64,000 bases of DNA. Source: Patella vulgata. Lineage: Eukaryota; Mollusca; Gastropoda; Patellidae. Positions 58,615-64,000 of this stretch are shown here, in pieces. Each line of letters begins with the position of its first letter. Position 1 is the stretch's first letter. The stretch spans positions 73,589,730 to 73,653,729 of the forward strand of contig NC_065880.2 in assembly GCF_932274485.2 (NCBI RefSeq). The letters are read 5' to 3'. A program made the position numbers and the translations under genes. The notes beneath the pieces were generated by a model, which saw nothing but the letters and a program-made list of their open reading frames with translations, made no database searches and was not told the DNA's origin.

Positions 58615-58886
58615 AGGATTGGGTGGTCAGGTGGTCTAACACATGTGCTTTATGTCATAAGGTCTGTCGTTGAGTCAAATGGTCTGATTTTTATCCCACA
58701 GTTGTACATGACTAGGTGTAGGATCCACTATATCTTACCTGATGGGTTTTCTCTGGGTCCTCCAATTTCCTCCCACTGCTAAAGATCCCTACTTGCAAGC
58801 AAATTATTGAAATAAAATTGAATCATAAGTTAGTATCAAAATGACCTGCTTTGTGTTGAGTGGATGTTAAACCCCATTTCTCTCTA
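58615..58886 (+). mobile_element. SINE family A, full length
   Basis: GGATTGGGTGGTCAGGTGGTC, ATAAGGTCTGTCGTTGAGTC, TGTACATGACTAGGTGTAGG, CCTCCCACTGCTAAAGATCC and GTTGAGTGGATGTTAAACCC then CATTTCTCTC. Confidence 0.92.
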
Positions 58887-59233
58887 TTGGTAGGTAATAG
58901 GTAGATTGAATATTGTTGTTAAGAGAATAATATGCCAGACAATATTAACACGTAACACTATGAATAAAACATGACATACAGATATAAGACTTGCTTGCAC
59001 TCTTTGATCTACACAAATGGTTATTGTTAATTGTATTATCATTCCATTTACTATTTCATCTGACATGTCAGACAAAATAATATATAAAATATATTTTTAT
59101 TTTTGTTAAATCTTTTTATACAACGTAATGAAACTTTGCATATTTATTTCAAAAAGGGAAATATTAACAGCATATATAAAATAAATAGTTTTGGGTTTTA
59201 ACAAAAGGGTAACATTAAAAGCATACCTTGATT

Positions 59234-59482
59234 CAGTGGTGAATGCCAGATATTTGGTTGAGGGCTACTATGGGCTCAGAGGGTCTTTCTCTGAGAATAT
59301 ACTGAAAAATCAAGTTGTCAGCAGTGATTTGTGGAGAATATCTTGACCTCATAACATTTAATGTCATCAGCTACCACCTCACTGTACTGCACCCAAGAAA
59401 AGGCTCAAATTTACACATGTCATAGAAAGAGAATAATAAGTGAAATTTACGGGAGGCATGGGACCCCAGGGCTCCCACCTGC
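59234..59482. mobile_element. Possible eroded hAT-like MITE
   Basis: The left CAGTGGTGAATGCCAG and right CACCTGCATTTGCC can be paired only approximately, and no clear 8-bp flanking duplication was found. The 64-codon frame inside shows no domain. Confidence 0.28.
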
Positions 59483-59830
59483 ATTTGCCATAATTGTATA
59501 TTTTGTTGAGAACTGTACAATTGACGGAATTAATTATATGATTGACAGATATTGAGAGGTGTTAATAGTCTATTAGTATACCATTAATTATAAATACTGA
59601 GAACTTGTCGCATGTATAATTATACACACAATAGCAATTAGGAATATGTCGTTGATTCTCATTATGACGGAACTGAGATTGAATCCATTCAGGGCCTTCT
59701 CACAATTTGTCAAAACCATATCTGGAAATAACAGTTTTACTTGGTGCCAGCAAGACATCTCAATAAAAATACAGAAGCAAAAAGTCAGAAGTAGTACTAT
59801 GTCTGACAAAACCTGAATTTGTGCCTGTGA

Positions 59831-60175
59831 CAGGTGTCTTCCAGTGTTGTTTGGACAGAGTGTCATTCATACTACTAGAGAGTATTCTAGTGCTCCTGAC
59901 ACTGCCCCAGAAAAAGTGTAATTTAGCATGGAATGCCCAGTTTCAACTACAAAGTACCTGTCTATATATTTCAAACAGGGTGCTATTCATACTACTAGAT
60001 TTGTGCTTCCCACAGGCACTACCCTGAAAAGGTGTAATTCAATTCGAAATGCCCAGTTTCAACTACTTAGTGCACTGCCAATAGACAGAGTGTCAGAGCC
60101 TTCTAATGCTTTCTAGTGCTCACCACAGACTCTGCCTACCTGGAATGGTGTAATTCAGCTTGAAATCCCCCAGTT
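59831..60175 (+). repeat. Three-unit tandem repeat, about 115-120 bp
   Basis: Each unit contains CATACTACTAGA or its remnant, GCACT(A/G)CCC, GGTGTAATTCA and GAAATGCCCAGTTTCAACTA. Units start near 59835, 59960 and 60075. The last is the most degenerate. Open frames here are repeat translations. Confidence 0.85.
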
Positions 60176-60423
60176 AATTACTCTCATCAATACTGGCATT
60201 ACGTTACAATTATATATTGGCTAACATATCAGTGATAGAAAGTTGAAGTGAACCAGTGAACTATCTTGAATGACAATGTCAAGTTGTTATGACATGTTGA
60301 GTCAAGGATATTTATAATATAGTCTTGTCTCCCCAGCTAGCATTATAGTCAGGTCATCATACAGCTAGCATCCTAATGATCATATGTCATGTCATCATAC
60401 AGTGTTGTTATATTCTTCAAATC

Positions 60424-60748
60424 AAGTTGCTCTGTGAGGAAGGCACTGGCTTGATAACCAAGGGATTCTCTTCTGCTGTTGGCAGAGAAAGTTCTTCAGG
60501 GTTTTCCTGCATGGTTTCTTGCTCCCAGTGGTGCAGGATGCAGTGCCTTGCAAGGAAGGAACAGTGTCTAATTGTTTTGGCTGGAACAAAAAACAAATCC
60601 TGTGTACACATTGGAGTGCATGTAAAATAACCCTTGACAGTTGAAATTCAATTGCTGTTGGGGCAAACTGTCCTGCATAACACACTACATAGGTATGTCT
60701 GTCTCCACAGTTGAAGGGAAAAAGTAGGAGTTAAAACCCATTTCTTCA
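60424..60748 (+). mobile_element. SINE family B, near full length
   Basis: TTGGCAGAGAAAGTTCTTCAG, CCAGTGGTGCAGGATGCAG, TGTGTACACATTGGAGTGCA, AACCCTTGACAGTTGAAATT and GTAGGAGTTAAAACCC. Three open frames on both strands overlap it and are shadows. Confidence 0.85.
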
Positions 60749-60869
60749 TTCATCAAGTGTACATTTGTGTTCAGAATGGCAGCATACTGAATAGCAGAAT
60801 TCCATCTTCATTTGTTAAAAAATAAGAGAAGATTTATGCATGAGAGTAAAAGATATACAGATGTTTGTA

Positions 60870-60972
60870 ATAGAAATTCAATTGCTGTCTGGGCAAAATT
60901 TACCTCATTTCACAGTGTATGCCCGTCTTCAATGGCCCAGTTGGCGCAGAAACCCCATTTCATTCCATTCAA
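60870..60972 (+). mobile_element. SINE family B, 3' third
   Basis: GCTGTCTGGGCAAAATTTACC, CAGTGTATGCCCGTCTTC and AACCCCATTTCATTCC. The AAAAGTAGGACGTTA segment is missing. Confidence 0.78.
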
Positions 60973-61121
60973 TCATCAAATGTATCATGATGGTGATGCT
61001 AGAATGGCAGCACACTGCATGGCAGAATTCCATCTTCATTTATTATAAAATAAAAAAAAGTTTTATGTGAGAGTAAACATATAAAAGATATACAGATGTT
61101 CGCAATAGACAGTAATTAATT

Positions 61122-61222
61122 AAAATTCCCCTACAGCACACTACATAGCAAAGGTCCATCTGATTTCATTAGCCCAGTTGGTATGGAAAGTAAGACATTT
61201 AACCTCATTTCATTTCATATAT
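61122..61222 (+). mobile_element. SINE family B, 3' third
   Basis: CCCCTACAGCACACTACATAG, TTCATTAGCCCAGTTGGTAT, GGAAAGTAAGACATTTAACC then TCATTTCATTTC. A second copy of the amplified unit. Confidence 0.78.
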
Positions 61223-62775
61223 TCGAAAAAAAGTGAATTTTAATGAGCAAAAAATAAACGTTTTCAAGATATCAGATGTTTACAATATAGACTAATCAAG
61301 AAGATTTAGAATTGCATAATTAGTGATCTCCATTGTTATGTAAGAATCCACATTAATTAAACCGTAAGTTATTTTAAGATAAATTTTGTTGGTTATATAA
61401 GCTCGTAATTAATTTAATTAATTCTTAAAATAGAATGAAAAGACGTGTATAATTATTGATTATATGAATACAAAGGTTTAAAACTAGTTAAATCAATACA
61501 TTATTTTGTAGTGAAACATAGGTAAAGATATGTAAATTCAAGAGATTTGTTGAGAAAAATGTTAGATTTAAGGGTATGGAAGTCTTACATGTGTTTTGTG
61601 AAATGAGACCCTATGTCCATACTGATTCACATTGAACAGTTTTTGGAGGCGTTTTTCAATTTCTTATTCATGTTTCCCATCTGAGATGTTTATGCTCTGT
61701 TTACAATAGTTAGAATTCGATTTAGAGTAGGCAAAAAAGCCACTCAATCTTGAATTGTAGAGTACTAGTAACCATTGTAGCCTACTAGTAACCATTAACA
61801 TGAAAATACTATATGTTTGTCTGAAAATGACCAAAAGTGCTGTGTTGACCCACCATTAATCCCATTCCATTCTTTGTCATAGATTGTTATTCCCTTATTT
61901 GGGGTTCACTGTCTGTCCATCACTTGCTGATCAGATTCAAGAGCTATCATCATATTCAACAAGATAAAAGTAGAATTAATTGAATAGTCGTTATTTTAAA
62001 GTTTCTCTCATCTAAGAATTGATTCTACAGATCATGTTTTTACCAGATCAATCTATATATGGATGTTAGAATAAAGTGAGCAAGTGTGATGTCATTACTA
62101 AATATAGCAACACTGTAATAGTCTCGCAGCAACCCTTGTTTCTCTCGCTGGTATAATATAACGATTGATTGTTTGTTTTAGCGTAAACTGATTAGAGCTC
62201 TAGATATTGATTGGCTAAGACTTGTCAACAAAGGATCACATGATGGTTTTGACAGGGGTCATGGGTCAAGTTGATTGTAAAAGACCAGATGGCCATATTA
62301 GCAGATCTTGTGCTAGGGACTTCTTAATATTTACAGTAAAATCTCTTCTTAATATGGGCAATATGTATTCGAAGGGTTGGAACCAAAAAACATTGCAAAG
62401 AGATAGCAGCTCTTGAGATGATGTCTCTTAGTCACTGGTTTTAACCTTATTTATAGCAGCTTCTACTGAGGGGGAGTGGCGAGGTTGAGTGGCAGGGGGT
62501 AATTTCACTTCAGCAAACTGCACAAATTATGCATATCTCTTATATGTTTAGATCTGAAAGAATTTTCTTGTGATGTCATAACCACTTAGCAACAAATACA
62601 ATATTACAATCAAATCATGACCTGAACTAGTATCATACAACAATGTGACATTATTTCATCAAAAAAATCCTCTGCAAAGAATTAAATGAGTTATCATTAT
62701 TAAGCCATTTTTAAATGCACAAGAGCTCATTTAAGTTTTAAAATGACCATTTAATACCGGACAAATTACTTCAAG

Positions 62776-62976
62776 ATTTTCCAGCATGGTTTCCCCTATT
62801 TTTGGTGTAAGATAGAGGAGTCTGGCAAGGAACAGCATTTAATCTTTCAGATGTCCTGTGTCATGTTGCAGTGCACGTAAAAGAACCCTTGACAGTTGGA
62901 ATCCGAAATAAAGAGTAGGTCGGGCAAACATTTATCTCATAGCACACTACATGGCCTAAGCCTGTCTTCGTTATTA
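62776..62976 (+). mobile_element. SINE family B, centre
   Basis: TTTTCCAGCATGGTTTCCCC, CAGTGCACGTAAAAGAACCC, TTGACAGTTGGAATCCG, ATAGCACACTACATGGCC and CCTGTCTTCGTTATTA. Both ends are missing. Confidence 0.83.
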
Positions 62977-63230
62977 AGTATGAGATATATTTTTATTTGC
63001 TAGCTAGATGAATCATCTATAACTGTGTGTGGTGGTTGTGTGTGTTTTTAGCATGGAGATTTAAACAAGAAGGAGAAGAAGACAGTAATGTGTTTATTGT
63101 TAAAGATATTTATACCTGATTTAGTAGGATCAATATAACACAGCGAGTTACAACACCTTCGCAATACTTCTAATTCGTTTACATCTTAAAACATAGTGAA
63201 GTGCTGCTTCACATCTTATCCACAGAGATT

Positions 63231-63312
63231 GAGAGGGTTTAACATCCACTAGACACAAACTCTGTCATTTGGGACTAACACATGGTGCAATGGTAGGAAA
63301 CTGGATGACTGA
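63231..63312 (-). mobile_element. SINE family A, 3' fragment
   Basis: GGGTTTAACATCCACTAGAC, ACAAACTCTGTCATTTGGGA then CTAACACATGG, with a short piece from further upstream (GGTAGGAAACTGGA). Confidence 0.75.
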
Positions 63313-63572
63313 TCAGAAGTGAATATTCGCTTGGGCACTACCTTCGCTGAAAGGGATGACGTTGGGGCAGGTTAATAAGCTCTCAATATTAACTTTTCAC
63401 TTGAAGATAACATTTCTGGCTAATGATGACGGTATTCATATTTTCCATCGACTGAGAGTATATCTCATAAATCCTTTAAGATATCTTTATGAAACTTTGT
63501 ACACATATTAACCTATTATAGTAGTTATGCCTTTTGATTATTAGAAATTTTAATACATTTTGTGTCTCCATG

Positions 63573-63639
63573 GACCCATCTTCATTAGCCCAGTCGGAGC
63601 AGAACAGTAAGACGTTAATACCCATTTCATTTCATTTGT
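63573..63639 (+). mobile_element. SINE family B, 3' end only
   Basis: ATCTTCATTAGCCCAGTCGG, AGCAGAACAGTAAGACGTTA then ATACCCATTTCATTTCATTT. Confidence 0.82.
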
Positions 63640-64000
63640 CTTCATGGAAACAAATTTGAATTAGATTTGGTAAGGATCTTGATAACTGAGTCCTTTTATT
63701 TAACAGCTAAATTAATTATTCCCCGAATTATTACCAATGTATATGAAAAACTTTGTTATAATTTATCATAGTTCACCTAACAAGACTCGTCAAATTCATC
63801 TTTTTTTCTCAACCAAATATCTATACCTCCAATTGGTAGGTTAATACCCTTAATATTTTTCTTTTTTTAGCTCATCTCTGTCAATATCCCGTCATCTTCA
63901 GCATCAATTTTACTCCAGAAAGATGGATTTTTCTCTGATCTATCTCTCTTGATCTTTTCTTAGACTGATTTTGTAATATAATCGCCATTCCTTTAACAGT

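Larger units (their letters stand above)
60774..61300 (+). repeat. Amplified unit of SINE-B 3' end plus about 100 bp flank
   Basis: AGAATGGCAGCA and GCAGAATTCCATCTTCATTT begin units at 60774 and 61002 (period 228), each followed by GAGAGTAAA, GATATACAGATGTT and a SINE-B 3' end (60870-60972 and 61122-61222). A third, worn partial copy with GATATCAGATGTTTACAATA follows at about 61225-61290. Confidence 0.82.
46898..64000 (+). other. Intron 6, at least 17.1 kb, running off the window
   Basis: Donor GTAAGT. The downstream acceptor is not recognised in the window; a next exon must begin in phase 1. Listed inside are a minisatellite, a 740-bp TIR element, a 1.9-kb inverted repeat and many SINEs. 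Stretches with nothing assigned: 46920-47090, 48431-49185, 49431-50498, 51159-52610, 54960-55587, 57623-58614, 58887-59230, 60180-60423, 61310-62775, 62977-63230 and 63640-64000. Confidence 0.75.

Noticed and set aside
2457-63000. tRNA genes suggested by A- and B-box motifs
   Set aside because: The motifs belong to SINE heads with SINE bodies and tails behind them; none can be folded by eye into a complete cloverleaf.
63867-63962. Minus-strand open stretch reading KIKRDRSEKNPSFWSK and so on, and a strong + strand acceptor at 63870
   Set aside because: The minus frame is only about 31 codons between stops with no known match. The + acceptor is followed by stops in all frames with no good donor, and the window ends. 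Could be revisited with the flanking sequence.

Overview
The window is AT-rich, intron-dominated animal DNA carrying the 5' part of a single protein-coding gene on the + strand. Six exons, all with GT-AG splice sites and matching phases, encode the N-terminus of a neuron navigator protein (NAV2/NAV3 class; unc-53 in nematodes, sickie in flies). They give about 259 residues: a short lead, a complete calponin-homology (CH) domain built from exons 2-5, and the start of the low-complexity Ser/Gln/Asn-rich region. The coiled coils and AAA+ ATPase domain of the family must lie beyond the right edge. The repeat content (two abundant tRNA-derived SINE families, many small TIR elements, minisatellites) and the intron sizes suggest a lophotrochozoan, probably a mollusc. 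That assignment is an inference from general character, not from a marker gene.

Layout: 1-6176 is 5' flank or upstream intron with repeats. Exon 1 (6177-6284) is followed by a 576-bp intron with a 139-bp tandem duplication. Exon 2 is at 6861-6978. A 5.5-kb intron ends in a three-unit tandem repeat beside exon 3 (12488-12540), and a 34-bp minisatellite follows that exon. Intron 3 is 23.3 kb and holds a hAT MITE with a perfect 8-bp target duplication, a foldback element, a MITE of family C and many SINEs. Exon 4 (35860-35932), a 2.3-kb intron with a second family-C MITE, and exon 5 (38191-38416) follow. Intron 5 is 8.3 kb and exon 6 is 46698-46897. The remaining 17 kb is intron 6, with a 22-bp minisatellite, a 740-bp TIR element, a 1.9-kb inverted-repeat structure and dense SINEs.

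The main non-genic story is the SINE population. Family A has a head like a Leu/Ser tRNA and a (TC)n tail. Family B has a type-I tRNA-like head and a (TTTCA)n tail. There are about fifty copies or fragments. Both end in the same block, GGACGTTAAACCCCATTTC, which suggests that one partner LINE mobilised both. Each family is found inserted in the other with clean target-site duplications, so their activity overlapped. Almost every open reading frame of 60-100 codons in the window is a SINE, a minisatellite or a chance frame, not a gene.

I did not find a convincing undescribed gene system. The least explained structure is the inverted repeat at 53015-54950, whose unique core holds a possible alternative promoter and first exon.
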